Position numbers and translations under genes: made by a program. Positions 1 through 8,418 of a stretch of 14,726 bases of DNA are shown piece by piece (position 1 is the first letter of the stretch; each line of letters starts with the position of its first letter). The notes below the pieces were generated by a model. The model made no database searches. It was not told the DNA's origin and saw nothing but the letters and a program-made list of their open reading frames with translations. Source of the stretch: DATAFF01 sp036265615 (GTDB lineage: Bacteria > Pseudomonadota > Alphaproteobacteria > Rhizobiales > Aestuariivirgaceae); contig DATAOT010000126.1 in the NCBI GenBank assembly GCA_036265615.1, forward strand, positions 1-14,726. Direction: 5' to 3'.

Positions 1-662
1 CGCCGCGACCAGGCGCCGCCGGCCAGCACCACCTGCTCACATGCGATCCGGCCCTTCTCGGTGACGACGCCGGCGACCCGCCCCGCCGCGAGATCAAGCC
101 CGCGGACGGCGCAGCCGGTGAAGATCTTGGCGCCGGCCCGACGGGCCGCCGCGGCCAGCGCCGGCGCCGCTTTGCTCGGCTCGGCGCGCCCGTCCGAGGC
201 GGTATAGATGGCGCCCTTCCAGCACTGGGTGGCTCCTGGCATCACCCGCGCCGCCTCATCCGGCGTCAGCACCCGCGTGTCGAGCTGATAAGGCCGGGCG
301 TGCTCATCCGCCCATCGGCTTTGGGCCGCGAGCCATGCCTCGGTTTCCGCCAGATAAATGATGCCCGCCTGGCGGAATCCGGTTTCCGCCCCCACCCGCT
401 CATTCATCCGCCGCCATTGCCTGAGCGATTCCATGGCGAGCGGCACCTCGCGCCGATCGCGCCCCATCTGCCGGCAAAAGCCCCAATTGCGGCTCGATTG
501 CTCGCCGCCGATCACCCCCTTTTCGCACAGGACCGTCGGCACGCCCCGTTCGGCGAGCTCGAGCGCCGTCGCGACGCCGATGATGCCGCCGCCGATGACC
601 ACGACGCCGGTGCGTGCCGGCAGCTCGGAATCGCCGGTGAATGGATCAAGAGGTCGTCCCAT
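1..662 (-). CDS. FAD-dependent D-amino acid dehydrogenase/oxidase-like protein, C-terminus beyond window
   Basis: Flavoprotein of the DAO (DadA/glycine oxidase) superfamily, expected to oxidise a D-amino acid or secondary amine in the cytoplasm or at the inner membrane. Only the first 220 residues are present; the gene runs off the left edge. After a short N-terminal extension, residues 20-29 form the Rossmann beta strand and dinucleotide loop (VVIGGGIIG, G24-G29). An acidic residue ending the second strand (CEK, E47) would bind the ribose of FAD, and a GGEQSSRNWGF stretch follows at residues 52-62. The start is ATG at 662, with an in-frame TGA two codons upstream and a GGGGAG ribosome site at 671-676. 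It follows xerC on the same strand after 40 bp, so the two may be co-transcribed. The substrate cannot be told from this fragment. The superfamily call is firm, the subfamily is not. Confidence 0.85.
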   Translation of the reverse strand, partial: MGRPLDPFTGDSELPARTGVVVIGGGIIGVATALELAERGVPTVLCEKGVIGGEQSSRNWGFCRQMGRDRREVPLAMESLRQWRRMNERVGAETGFRQAGIIYLAETEAWLAAQSRWADEHARPYQLDTRVLTPDEAARVMPGATQCWKGAIYTASDGRAEPSKAAPALAAAARRAGAKIFTGCAVRGLDLAAGRVAGVVTEKGRIACEQVVLAGGAWSR

Positions 663-702
663 GCGTCAGGCTCCCCGAATGAGCAACATCATGCTCCAGG
701 GA

Positions 703-1647
703 TTATGACCGAAGCAGACGCGCCTTGCGATACTGCGCCAGGAGATGGCGGTGGTCGACACCCGTATAGATCTGCGTCGTCGATAGATTGGCGTGGCCGA
801 GCAACTCCTGGATCGCCCGCAGATCGACGCCGGCCGCGAGCAGATGGGTCGCGAACGAGTGCCTGAGCGCATGCGGTGTCGCGGTCTCGGGCAGGCCCAA
901 CGCACTCCTTGAGCGCGCGATCAGCAGCTGGACGATGCGCGGCTGGAGCGGCCCGCCCTTTTCGCCGCGGAACAGTGGCCGCTCCGGCTCGAGGTGATAA
1001 GGGCACAGCGTGACGTAGCGCTCGATGGCTGACGAGACCTGCTCGAGCAGCGGCACCTCGCGGATGCGGCCGCCCTTCCCGGTGATGCGCAGCACTTGGG
1101 CGGGCACGGCGCGGCGCTCGAGACCCAACGCCTCGGAGATGCGTAAGCCGGCTCCGTAAAGGAGCATGAGCACTGCGAGATCGCGCGCTTGAACCCAGGC
1201 CGGGGCATCCTGATCATGCGGCTCCGCCACCATCGCGAGCATCTGCGCCTGCGGCAGCGGCCGCGGCACCAGATGCGGCAGTTTCGGCGAGCGCACCGAC
1301 CAGATTGCCGGATTGCGTAAGATTCCGCGCCGTTCGAGATCGCGATAGAACGACCGGATGGCCGAGAGCTGCCGGGCAAGGCTGCGGCTGCCGACCCCCT
1401 CATTGCGCCGTGCCGCCAGGAACGCCCGGAAATCGGCCGCGAGCAGCTCTTCGAGCTCCTGGAGATCTGCCGGCTCGCCGAGATGGTCCTGCAGGAACCG
1501 CCCGAACTGGGCGAGATCCCGGGCATAGGCCTCGATCGTCTTTGCCGCCGCCCGCCGCCGGCGCGCAAAGCCGCCGAGCCAAGCCTGCACCTGTTCCGCC
1601 GCATCCGGCTTCAGCCCGAAGGAAATTGCTTCCGCTTGCCCGCTCAT
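703..1647 (-). CDS. xerC: Tyrosine recombinase XerC
   Basis: Site-specific recombinase expected to act with XerD at the chromosomal dif site to resolve chromosome dimers. The 314-residue length is normal for Xer proteins. Residues about 18-105 form the N-terminal SAM-like DNA-binding domain (KTIEAYARDLAQF, then LSAIRSFYRDLERRG). A linker containing SPKLPHLVPRPL (120-131) is typical of XerC rather than XerD. The catalytic domain shows the full set: R169 in GAGLRISEALGL, K191 in TGKGGR, H259 and R262 in HALRHSFATH, H285 in LLGHANL and the nucleophile Y294 in TQIYTGVD. The ATG at 1647 gives a family-like N-terminus; the open frame extends to 1959 but would run antisense into the next gene. No strong ribosome site is seen. 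The neighbours are not phage genes, so this is the housekeeping recombinase and not an integrase. Confidence 0.92.
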   Translation of the reverse strand: MSGQAEAISFGLKPDAAEQVQAWLGGFARRRRAAAKTIEAYARDLAQFGRFLQDHLGEPADLQELEELLAADFRAFLAARRNEGVGSRSLARQLSAIRSFYRDLERRGILRNPAIWSVRSPKLPHLVPRPLPQAQMLAMVAEPHDQDAPAWVQARDLAVLMLLYGAGLRISEALGLERRAVPAQVLRITGKGGRIREVPLLEQVSSAIERYVTLCPYHLEPERPLFRGEKGGPLQPRIVQLLIARSRSALGLPETATPHALRHSFATHLLAAGVDLRAIQELLGHANLSTTQIYTGVDHRHLLAQYRKARLLRS

Positions 1648-1792
1648 GCGCCGATCATGGCGCCTTGACCTTAGCCTGAGGTAAATGAGGGTGTCGCAAT
1701 CGAGGTCGCGGAAGTCGCCTCGTGCCGCGCTCGTCCAAGCTCGGCCACTATGTTGGCGGAAGCATCGTTTCCGGCCCTGAAAGGAACCGTCC

Positions 1793-4306
1793 ATGAAGTC
1801 GCATGCGCGTGTGGTGGTGATCGGCGGCGGCGTCGTCGGGGTCGGCACGCTGTATGCCCTGGTCAAGAAAGGCTGGTCGGACGTCGTCCTGCTCGAGCGC
1901 AACGAGCTGACCTCGGGCTCGACCTGGCATGCCGCCGGCCTGCTGCCGCTCTTCAACATGTCCTATTCGGTCGGCCAGATCCACAAGCACTCGGTGAAGC
2001 TCTACCAGGCCCTCGAGGCCGAGACCGGCCAGCATGTCGGCTTCCGCCAAGTCTCCAACATCCGGCTCGCCCGCACCCGCGACCGCTGGGACGAGTACAT
2101 GTACTACGCCGGCGTCGCCGAGACGATCGGCGTCAAGGTCAACCTCCTCACCCCGGCGCAGGTCAAGGAGATCTGGCCGCTCTGCAACACCGAGGGCATC
2201 ATTGGCGCGCTCCAGCATCCCGATGACGGCTATATCCAGCCCGCTGATCTGACCCAGGCGCTTGCCAAGGGCGCCCGTGACGGCGGCGCCCAGATCCACC
2301 GCAAGACCCGCGTCACCGCCATCGCAGAGAAACCCTCGGGTGAATGGTTGGTCACCACCGACCAGGGCGACATCGCTTGCGAGCATCTGGTCACCGCCAC
2401 CGGCAATTTCGTGCGCCAGACCGGCCAGATGCTCGGCCTCGACATTCCGGTCATCCCCGTCGAGCATCAATATATCGTCACCGAGCCGCACCCCGCGATC
2501 GTCGAGCGGCAGCGCCGCGGCCTCCCCGAGATGGGCGTGCTGCGCGAGAGCGACTCTTCCTGGTACATGCGCGAGGAGAATGGCGGCCTGATCCTCGGCC
2601 CCTATGAGCGCGGTGCGCCGGCCTGCTATGTCGACGGCCCGGCCGAGAAGGCCGAATTCGAGCTGTTTCAGGAAGACCTCGATCGCCTCGCACCGCATAT
2701 CGAGGCCGCCATGATTCGCGTGCCGGCCTTCGCCGAGGTCGGGATCAAGAAGGTTTATAACGGCGCCATCGCCTATACGCCCGATGGCTCCCCAATCATC
2801 GGCCCGGCCTGGGGCCGGCGCAATCTCTGGCTCAATGAGGGCCATTCCTTCGGCGTGACCGCCTCGGGCGGTGCCGGCTGGCAGCTTGCCGAGTGGATCG
2901 TCGAAGGCGAGCCCTCGATCGACATGATGGGCGTCGATCCGCGCCGCTTTGGCCCCTATGCCGCGCGCGGCTATCTCAAGGTGAAGAACGAGGAGGCGTA
3001 TCGCAACGTCTTCACCCCGCACTTTCCGGACGAGGAACGAAGCTCTGCCCGGCCTTTGAAGCGCACCCCCTGCTATGACCGCATGAAGGCCTTGGGCGCC
3101 GTGTTCGGCTCGGTTTATGGCTGGGAGCGCCCCGGCTGGTTCGCTCCGCCCGATCTCGCGCTGTCGGAAGCCGATCTCGACCGTCCCGATGTCATCCTCA
3201 ACCACAATCACGCACCGCCGACCGACGATGGCCGCGTCGTCGAGAAATGGTCGTTCCGCCGCTCCAACTATTTCCCCCATGTCGGCAACGAATGCCGCAA
3301 CGTGCACGACAATGTCGGCTTGCTCGACATGTCGGCCTTTGCCAAGTACCAGGTCTCCGGTCCGCGCGCCGAGGAATGGCTGGACAGCCTGCTCGCCAAC
3401 CGCATTCCGAAGCAGAAGGGCCGGATCGCGCTCTGCCATCTTCTGTCGATGAATGGCGGCGTCCGCTCGGAATTCACCGTCTACCGCACCGGTCCGCAGA
3501 GTTTCTATCTGGTCGGCGCCGGTGCCTTCGAACGCCACGACTTTGACTGTCTCGAAAAGGCCCTTCCACCCTCGGGCGGCGTGCGCCTCGAGAAGGTTAC
3601 CACCCAATATGGGGTGCTCGTCCTTGCCGGCCCGCGCTCGCGCGAGCTTCTGCAGACCTTGACCGATGTCGATCTCTCCAACGCCGCCTTCCCGTGGCTC
3701 ACCGGCAAGTTCATCGATGTCGGCATCGCCCAGGCCCATGCGCTCCGGGTCAACTTTGTCGGCGAGCTTGGCTTCGAGCTGCATCACCCGATCGAGATGC
3801 AGAACACGATCTTCGATCTGATCATGGACGCCGGCAAGCCGATGGGCATCCGACCATTCGGCATCAAGGCCATGGACTCCCTCCGCATCGAAAAATCCTA
3901 CCGCCTCATATCGCGCGAGCTGTCGATCGAATATTCGGCCCTCGAATCCGGCCTCGACCGTTTCGTCCATCTGAACAAGGGGGAGTTCGTCGGTCGCGAT
4001 GCCCTGGTCCGCTGGCGCGAGCGCGGGTTCACCAACCGCTTCGTCACGCTCGAGGTCCATGGCACGAGCGATGTCGATGCCCGCGGCTCCGAGCCGATCC
4101 ACGACAGGAAGGGCACTCTGGTCGGGCGCTGCACCTCGGGCGGCTATGGCTGGCGGCTCGGCAAATCGCTCGCCCTTGCCATGGTCCGGCCCGACCTCGG
4201 CGAGATCGGCGGTGAGCTCAGCATGCGCATCCTCGGCCAGTCTTACCCCGCAACCGTCATCCCCGAATCGCCATTCGATCCGGAGAACCTGAAGCTCAGG
4301 GCCTGA
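1793..4306 (+). CDS. GcvT-fused FAD dehydrogenase, sarcosine/dimethylglycine dehydrogenase-like
   Basis: Two-part enzyme of 837 residues. The N-terminal DAO domain (about 5-370) has the FAD loop GGGVVG (11-16), the acidic E35, and GSTWHAAGL at 42-50. H46 of that motif is the position that carries covalently bound FAD in the dimethylglycine/sarcosine dehydrogenase family. VEHQY at 223-227 and the tyrosine at 258 lie where dimethylglycine oxidase has active-site residues. The C-terminal half (about 425-835) is the aminomethyltransferase (GcvT) folate-binding module, with FVGELGFELHHP (655-666) and a GcvT C-terminal barrel. The family demethylates N-methyl amines and passes the C1 unit to tetrahydrofolate. 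Substrate candidates are sarcosine, dimethylglycine or 4-methylaminobutanoate; the sequence does not decide. ATG 1793 has AAAGGA seven bases upstream. Full length, no frameshift. It probably shares a transcript with the transporter 15 bp downstream. Confidence 0.9.
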   Translation: MKSHARVVVIGGGVVGVGTLYALVKKGWSDVVLLERNELTSGSTWHAAGLLPLFNMSYSVGQIHKHSVKLYQALEAETGQHVGFRQVSNIRLARTRDRWDEYMYYAGVAETIGVKVNLLTPAQVKEIWPLCNTEGIIGALQHPDDGYIQPADLTQALAKGARDGGAQIHRKTRVTAIAEKPSGEWLVTTDQGDIACEHLVTATGNFVRQTGQMLGLDIPVIPVEHQYIVTEPHPAIVERQRRGLPEMGVLRESDSSWYMREENGGLILGPYERGAPACYVDGPAEKAEFELFQEDLDRLAPHIEAAMIRVPAFAEVGIKKVYNGAIAYTPDGSPIIGPAWGRRNLWLNEGHSFGVTASGGAGWQLAEWIVEGEPSIDMMGVDPRRFGPYAARGYLKVKNEEAYRNVFTPHFPDEERSSARPLKRTPCYDRMKALGAVFGSVYGWERPGWFAPPDLALSEADLDRPDVILNHNHAPPTDDGRVVEKWSFRRSNYFPHVGNECRNVHDNVGLLDMSAFAKYQVSGPRAEEWLDSLLANRIPKQKGRIALCHLLSMNGGVRSEFTVYRTGPQSFYLVGAGAFERHDFDCLEKALPPSGGVRLEKVTTQYGVLVLAGPRSRELLQTLTDVDLSNAAFPWLTGKFIDVGIAQAHALRVNFVGELGFELHHPIEMQNTIFDLIMDAGKPMGIRPFGIKAMDSLRIEKSYRLISRELSIEYSALESGLDRFVHLNKGEFVGRDALVRWRERGFTNRFVTLEVHGTSDVDARGSEPIHDRKGTLVGRCTSGGYGWRLGKSLALAMVRPDLGEIGGELSMRILGQSYPATVIPESPFDPENLKLRA

Positions 4307-4321
4307 ACCGGCTTATCCCGC

Positions 4322-5194
4322 ATGCGCGAGGCCAACGTCGCGCGTGGCGCCGCGCTCGTCCTCCTGGCCGTTGCCGGATTTTCTCTATCCGGCGCCTTTG
4401 TGCGCCATGTGCCCGGGCTCACCGGCTGGCAGATCAATTGCTGGCGCGGCCTCGCCATGGCCGCCACGCTCACTCTCTATCTCGTCCTTGCTTATGGCTT
4501 TACCGGCGCGTGGCAACGGTTCCGTGCCGTGCCGCCGGCCGCGATGATCGCCTGCGCCGGCTTCTTCGCGATCGGCTCGACCCTTTATGTCACCGCCCTG
4601 ACGCTCACCTCGACCGCCAATGTCTCGGCCGTCGGCGCCAGCTCGCCGCTCTACACCGCCCTTCTCAGCCCCTACGCAACTGGCGAGAAACCGTCCTTGC
4701 TCACCTGGGCGGCGGCGCTTGCCGCCTTGTTCGGCGTCGGCGTCATCGTCCATGGTGGCCTGGTCGGCGGCCATGTCGCCGGCAATCTCGTCTCGCTGCT
4801 CGTCGCCCTGTCCTTCGCCGGGCAGACCCTGTCGCTGCGGCGCTTCCGCAATGTCGAGCTCATGCCGGCCATGGCGGTGGGCGGCATCATCGTCTTCCTC
4901 GTGGCGGCGGCTTTCGGCGACGGCTTCGCGGTGCCCTCGCGCGACCGGGCCGTTCTGGCGCTGATGGGGCCGCTGCAGCTTGGCGTTCCGATCCTTTTGC
5001 TCGCCCTCGGCGCCCGCTCAGTGCGCGCGGTGACCGTCTCCATCATCGCCATGCTCGATATCGTGCTCAACCCCTTCTGGGCATGGGTGCTTGCCGATGA
5101 AGTGCCGGACGGCAATGCCCTGATCGGCGCCCTCATCATCCTGGGTGCGGTCTCGCTAAGCCTCCTCGCCGAAAATGCCCGCCGTTATCGATGA
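4322..5194 (+). CDS. EamA/DMT-superfamily membrane transporter
   Basis: Inner-membrane protein of 290 residues made almost entirely of hydrophobic helices, about ten, in two EamA repeats. The first repeat starts with ALVLLAVAGFSLSGAFVRH near residue 11 and includes INCWRGLAMAATLTLYL. The second ends with ALIGALIILGAVSLSLLAE, the usual last helix, followed by a short basic tail. The DMT superfamily moves amino acids, nucleosides and other small metabolites, often outward; the substrate here is unknown. Fifteen bases separate it from the dehydrogenase stop codon. No clear ribosome site precedes ATG 4322, so translational coupling is likely and a link to amine metabolism is a reasonable inference. 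Its stop lies 39 bp from the convergent heparinase-like gene, and no strong terminator with a T-run is visible in that gap. Confidence 0.88.
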   Translation: MREANVARGAALVLLAVAGFSLSGAFVRHVPGLTGWQINCWRGLAMAATLTLYLVLAYGFTGAWQRFRAVPPAAMIACAGFFAIGSTLYVTALTLTSTANVSAVGASSPLYTALLSPYATGEKPSLLTWAAALAALFGVGVIVHGGLVGGHVAGNLVSLLVALSFAGQTLSLRRFRNVELMPAMAVGGIIVFLVAAAFGDGFAVPSRDRAVLALMGPLQLGVPILLLALGARSVRAVTVSIIAMLDIVLNPFWAWVLADEVPDGNALIGALIILGAVSLSLLAENARRYR

Positions 5195-5233
5195 GCTGGA
5201 GCAGGATGTGCTCAGGTCTGAACACCTCATGCC

Positions 5234-7000
5234 CTACAAAAGCAGCGACTGACCCGTGCCCGCCGCCCTGCCCTCGCCATTGGGTTTCCTCTTGGCGATC
5301 CGCTTGAACGCCCAGTTGATCCGGCCTGGTCGCCCGACCACGCCCCTGACCACGATCTGCTGCGACCGCCGCGGCTGCAGCCTGCCCGGCAGATAGACGC
5401 TGTCCTCGAGCCGCAGCACGCCGCCGCGCACCGTGAAGGTCCATCCCGCCTTGTTCGGCAGCTGCAGCATGACGCTGGCGCCGTCCTTCGAGGCGATCGC
5501 CTTCACCGCCGGATGGAGGTGAAATCTGAGCGCATAGGGCAGCTGATCGAGATGAGCCGACTGCCGTTCGGCGACGAACCAGTCCTCGCCGCGAAGATCG
5601 CCGCCATCCGGCGCCAGGAACAGCCGCCTCTCGTGCCGCACGCCGAAGGCGCCGACATATCCGTCGTGCCGGGCTTCCAGAAACCACCCTTCCGATGTCG
5701 GCTTGACCTCTGCCTGGGCAATGCGCGGACCGATCAGGATCGGCGTGCCGAACAGCGCCTCGATCAGCCGGCCGGTGATGATCCGCCCGCTCGACACGCC
5801 GCCGATCTCCGCCGTGCTCGCCGCCGCCGTCATCCGGCAGGCCGCGTCCCACCCTGTGCCGGCAAAGGCCGGCGCGCCGCAATTGACGATGACCCGGTGC
5901 GGCCCGTCGGAGAACTCGAAGGCGAGCGGTGCCGATGCCGCATGGCTGTTGAGACCGGGGGCCGGCGGCCGCCCGACATCGACCAGAACCACCGCTGCGC
6001 CCTGCTCCAGGCGGGCATAGCCGGAATGCGGCGCATGCGCCAGCGGTCGACCGCATGTGTCGTCGGTCTCGAGCACCGCCTTGACCTTGGCCATCGCCGG
6101 ATCCGTGCTGCCATTGAAGGTCGCAATGCCATGGTCGCCATGCAGGAAAAATCGCAGCATCGGCAGCATGCGCTCGATCGCCCCGTGAATCGCTTGCGGC
6201 ACTGGATGGCGCCGTTCCTCCAGCGTCATCCGCAGCGGCAGAAGATCGACGAGCAGATCGAGAAGCTGCGCCGGCGACCGCGACAGGTGGCCGCCATCGG
6301 GAAGAATCTGGGCATCGAGCTCATGTCCGAGCCGCTGAAGCGCCGGCGCTGCCATGCCCTCGAGCCCGCTCAGGCCCACTGCTGCATAGGCAAGCGCGAT
6401 CGCCGCCTGAAGCCGTTCGGGCGGCCGCAGACCGGTCTGGGGCGCGGCATAGAGCGATCGTGCCTGGCGCCCCAGGCTGCCGTAGAATCCGGTGGCGAAG
6501 GATGACGGTGCTCCGGTGATCAGGAAGCCGCCGTTCTGCACGAGCGAGATCAGGCGCCGCGCTCTGACCTCGACCTCGCGGGCCACTCTCAGGCGGTAGC
6601 ACTGGCGGTCGAGCCAGTCCTGGAACAGCGCGCGGCCATGCGCCCGGTCGAGTTCGCGCCCTGCCGCCTTGAGATGCTGGAGCCAGCCGAAGCCATGCAG
6701 CTCGCGATAGGCCGCAAGCGACGGCAGCGGCGTTTCGAAGATGCCCTTCGGCCCCGCCTCGACCACCGAGCCCAGCAGGACATAGCGACCCTGATAGAAC
6801 TCCGCCGCCAGCTCGCCATTGCCGCGGATCAGCCCGGCGATCGCCGGATTGATCGCATCCACCCGGCCGCCCGCCACCAGGCCCTTGAGCCGCGGCAGCT
6901 TGAGGCCGATGCCGCTGCCCAGCCGCGCCACGGCGAGCTCGAGCACGCCCTTGAGCGCGTGCGGCGCAACATGATGCCCAGTCTGCAGGTCCTGAAACAT
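5234..7000 (-). CDS. Heparinase II/III family protein
   Basis: Protein of 588 residues resembling the heparinase II/III-like polysaccharide lyase family that sits beside rsmB in many Hyphomicrobiales. The N-terminal half is an alpha-helical toroid-like region (LHGFGWLQHLKAA, LYAAPQTGLRPPERLQAAIALAYAA). The C-terminal half is the beta-rich heparinase II/III domain, including PHSGYARLEQGAAVVLVDVG and NSHAASAPLAFEFSDG. Its true substrate is unknown; an uronic acid-containing polymer is the family expectation. No signal peptide is visible, which is odd for a lyase acting on exported glycans. I chose ATG 7000 because the residues after it match the family start. An upstream TTG at 7093 would overlap the rsmB stop as TTGA, but that 31-residue extension looks non-coding. 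It is the last gene of the htpX-rsmB run. Confidence 0.85.
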   Translation of the reverse strand: MFQDLQTGHHVAPHALKGVLELAVARLGSGIGLKLPRLKGLVAGGRVDAINPAIAGLIRGNGELAAEFYQGRYVLLGSVVEAGPKGIFETPLPSLAAYRELHGFGWLQHLKAAGRELDRAHGRALFQDWLDRQCYRLRVAREVEVRARRLISLVQNGGFLITGAPSSFATGFYGSLGRQARSLYAAPQTGLRPPERLQAAIALAYAAVGLSGLEGMAAPALQRLGHELDAQILPDGGHLSRSPAQLLDLLVDLLPLRMTLEERRHPVPQAIHGAIERMLPMLRFFLHGDHGIATFNGSTDPAMAKVKAVLETDDTCGRPLAHAPHSGYARLEQGAAVVLVDVGRPPAPGLNSHAASAPLAFEFSDGPHRVIVNCGAPAFAGTGWDAACRMTAAASTAEIGGVSSGRIITGRLIEALFGTPILIGPRIAQAEVKPTSEGWFLEARHDGYVGAFGVRHERRLFLAPDGGDLRGEDWFVAERQSAHLDQLPYALRFHLHPAVKAIASKDGASVMLQLPNKAGWTFTVRGGVLRLEDSVYLPGRLQPRRSQQIVVRGVVGRPGRINWAFKRIAKRKPNGEGRAAGTGQSLLL

Positions 7001-7062
7001 GGCCGGCGCTGATGGTGAATAAAGGGTTCCGCTGCCCCGCCTCGATCTAGGGGCCGAACGGG

Positions 7063-7077
7063 TTAATGTTTCGCTAA
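7063..7077. promoter_or_regulatory. CtrA-like half-site pair between rsmB and the heparinase-like gene
   Basis: TTAA, seven bases, then CTAA: one mismatch from the TTAA-N7-TTAA consensus bound by the alphaproteobacterial cell-cycle regulator CtrA. It lies in the 89 bp between the rsmB stop and the chosen start of the downstream gene, where a separate promoter would be expected. The match is short and could be chance. Confidence 0.25.
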
Positions 7078-7089
7078 CGCGGATGGAGC

Positions 7090-8412
7090 TCAACCGATCT
7101 TCTTGAGCCTTGCCGCATAGAATCCGTCCATGCCGTGGATCGGCAAGGTCCGCAGATCACCCGAAGCGCTGATCAGCCGCCGGTCGCCGTCAAGCTCGGG
7201 CGCCTCGATCGGCAGCCGGGCGATGTCCCGGCGCTGCATGAGCAGACCTTCGATCTGCTGCTCGCACTCCTCGCGCTCGAGCGAGCAGGTGGCATAGATC
7301 AGCGTCCCGCCGTCCCTGACCATGTCGACGGCGCGCTGCAGCAATTGCGCCTGCAGAGGCAGAAGCGAGGCGATCATGGCCGGTGTCTTGATATGGGGCA
7401 CGTCGGGGTTGCGCCGGATTGTTCCTGTTGCCGAGCAGGGCGCATCGAGCAGGACCGCATCGAACGGCGCCTCAGGCTGCCATTCGCCGGCGTCCGCCAG
7501 GACCGTCTCGGCTTGAAGCTTGAGCCGCCCGAGATTGGCCTTGAGTCGCGCAAGCCGCGCCGGCGACCGCTCGACCGCCGTCACCATCGCGCCTGCGGCC
7601 GAAAGCTGCGCCGTCTTGCCTCCCGGCGCCGCGCAAAGGTCGAGGACGCGCAAACCCTCGACCTTGCCAAGCAGCCGCGCCGGCAGCGCCGCTGCCTCGT
7701 CCTGTACCCACCACCGCCCGTCGGTGTAACCGGGCAGGTCCTCGATCCGCCCGCGCGCCGTTTCGAGCCTGACCGTGCCGCTGCGAAGCAGCACGCCGCC
7801 TAGCTCCGCCGCGACCCGCGCCGGATCGCGCGCCGTGAGGTCGAGCGGCGGCTCGATCATGTGGCTGGCCGCGATGGCCCGCGCCGCCTCCTTCCCGAAC
7901 GCCGCGCTCCAGCGTTCGATCAGCCACGCCGGCGTGTTCACGAGCGGCGCCTCGTCTTCGTTTAAAAGCGCCGGCCCGCCCGCCGCGAGCTTGCGCAGCA
8001 CCGCATTGATCAGACCACCCAGATGTCGCGACCCGGGCTGCTCGCCGGCAAGCCTCACCGCGAGGTCGATCACTGCATGCGCCGGCGTGCGCAGGAACAG
8101 GAGCTGCGCCCCGGCGGTGAGCAGGATCTCGCGTGCTTGGCCGGACTTCGTTGGCAGTGGCCGCTCGACAAAGCGGCCGAGCGCCTGTTCGATCTGGCCC
8201 ATCCGCCTGAGCGTCGTCGCGACGATCGCCCGGGTGAGCGCTCGGTCGCGGTCCGGCGAAGCATCCTTGCCGTCGAATATCGCGGCAAAGGCGAGATCGA
8301 GCGGCCGCGCTTCCCGCAGTACCGCCGCCACGGCGCGAACGGCATCCCGTCGCGCCTTGAGGCCGGGCGGGCCCGAGCGCTGACCGGCTCCCCGGCGCGG
8401 GGCCGCCAACAT
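7090..8412 (-). CDS. rsmB: 16S rRNA m5C967 methyltransferase RsmB/NOP family
   Basis: Cytosine-C5 methyltransferase of 440 residues, the usual RsmB length, expected to use S-adenosylmethionine to methylate C967 of 16S rRNA. Residues about 20-150 are the NusB-like RNA-binding domain (LKARRDAVRAVAAVLRE, ending HLGGLINAVLRKLA). The Rossmann methyltransferase domain follows: DLCAAPGGKT (258-267) binds SAM, DAPCSATGTIRRNPD (323-337) holds motif IV with C326, and ATCS (374-377) holds motif VI with the catalytic nucleophile C376. The ATG at 8412 lies six bases after the htpX stop, so co-transcription with htpX is very likely. The N-terminal segment MLAAPRRGAGQRSGPP is poorly conserved, and translation could begin slightly later. 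A paralogous NOP-family methyltransferase is the only alternative; the NusB-like domain argues for RsmB. Confidence 0.93.
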   Translation of the reverse strand: MLAAPRRGAGQRSGPPGLKARRDAVRAVAAVLREARPLDLAFAAIFDGKDASPDRDRALTRAIVATTLRRMGQIEQALGRFVERPLPTKSGQAREILLTAGAQLLFLRTPAHAVIDLAVRLAGEQPGSRHLGGLINAVLRKLAAGGPALLNEDEAPLVNTPAWLIERWSAAFGKEAARAIAASHMIEPPLDLTARDPARVAAELGGVLLRSGTVRLETARGRIEDLPGYTDGRWWVQDEAAALPARLLGKVEGLRVLDLCAAPGGKTAQLSAAGAMVTAVERSPARLARLKANLGRLKLQAETVLADAGEWQPEAPFDAVLLDAPCSATGTIRRNPDVPHIKTPAMIASLLPLQAQLLQRAVDMVRDGGTLIYATCSLEREECEQQIEGLLMQRRDIARLPIEAPELDGDRRLISASGDLRTLPIHGMDGFYAARLKKIG

Positions 8413-8418
8413 GATGCT

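Noticed and set aside
703..1647. XerC-like recombinase as a phage or island integrase
   Set aside because: It has the XerC linker signature and normal Xer length, no adjacent att repeats or phage genes, and core GC content.
1701..1722. Imperfect inverted repeat CGAGG...CCTCG in the xerC/dehydrogenase intergenic region, as an operator
   Set aside because: Only five outer pairs in GC-rich DNA, with no regulator nearby and no promoter boxes to place it against.
1748..4102. A 784-codon open frame on the minus strand
   Set aside because: It lies wholly opposite the GcvT-fused dehydrogenase, whose motifs are intact. Long antisense frames of Ala/Gly/Asp/Leu-rich composition are expected in GC-rich genes. 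No domain is recognisable and it starts deep inside the real gene.
5195..5233. Hairpin GAGCA-GGATG-TGCTC between the convergent transporter and heparinase genes as a terminator
   Set aside because: The stem is only five pairs and no T-run follows on either strand.
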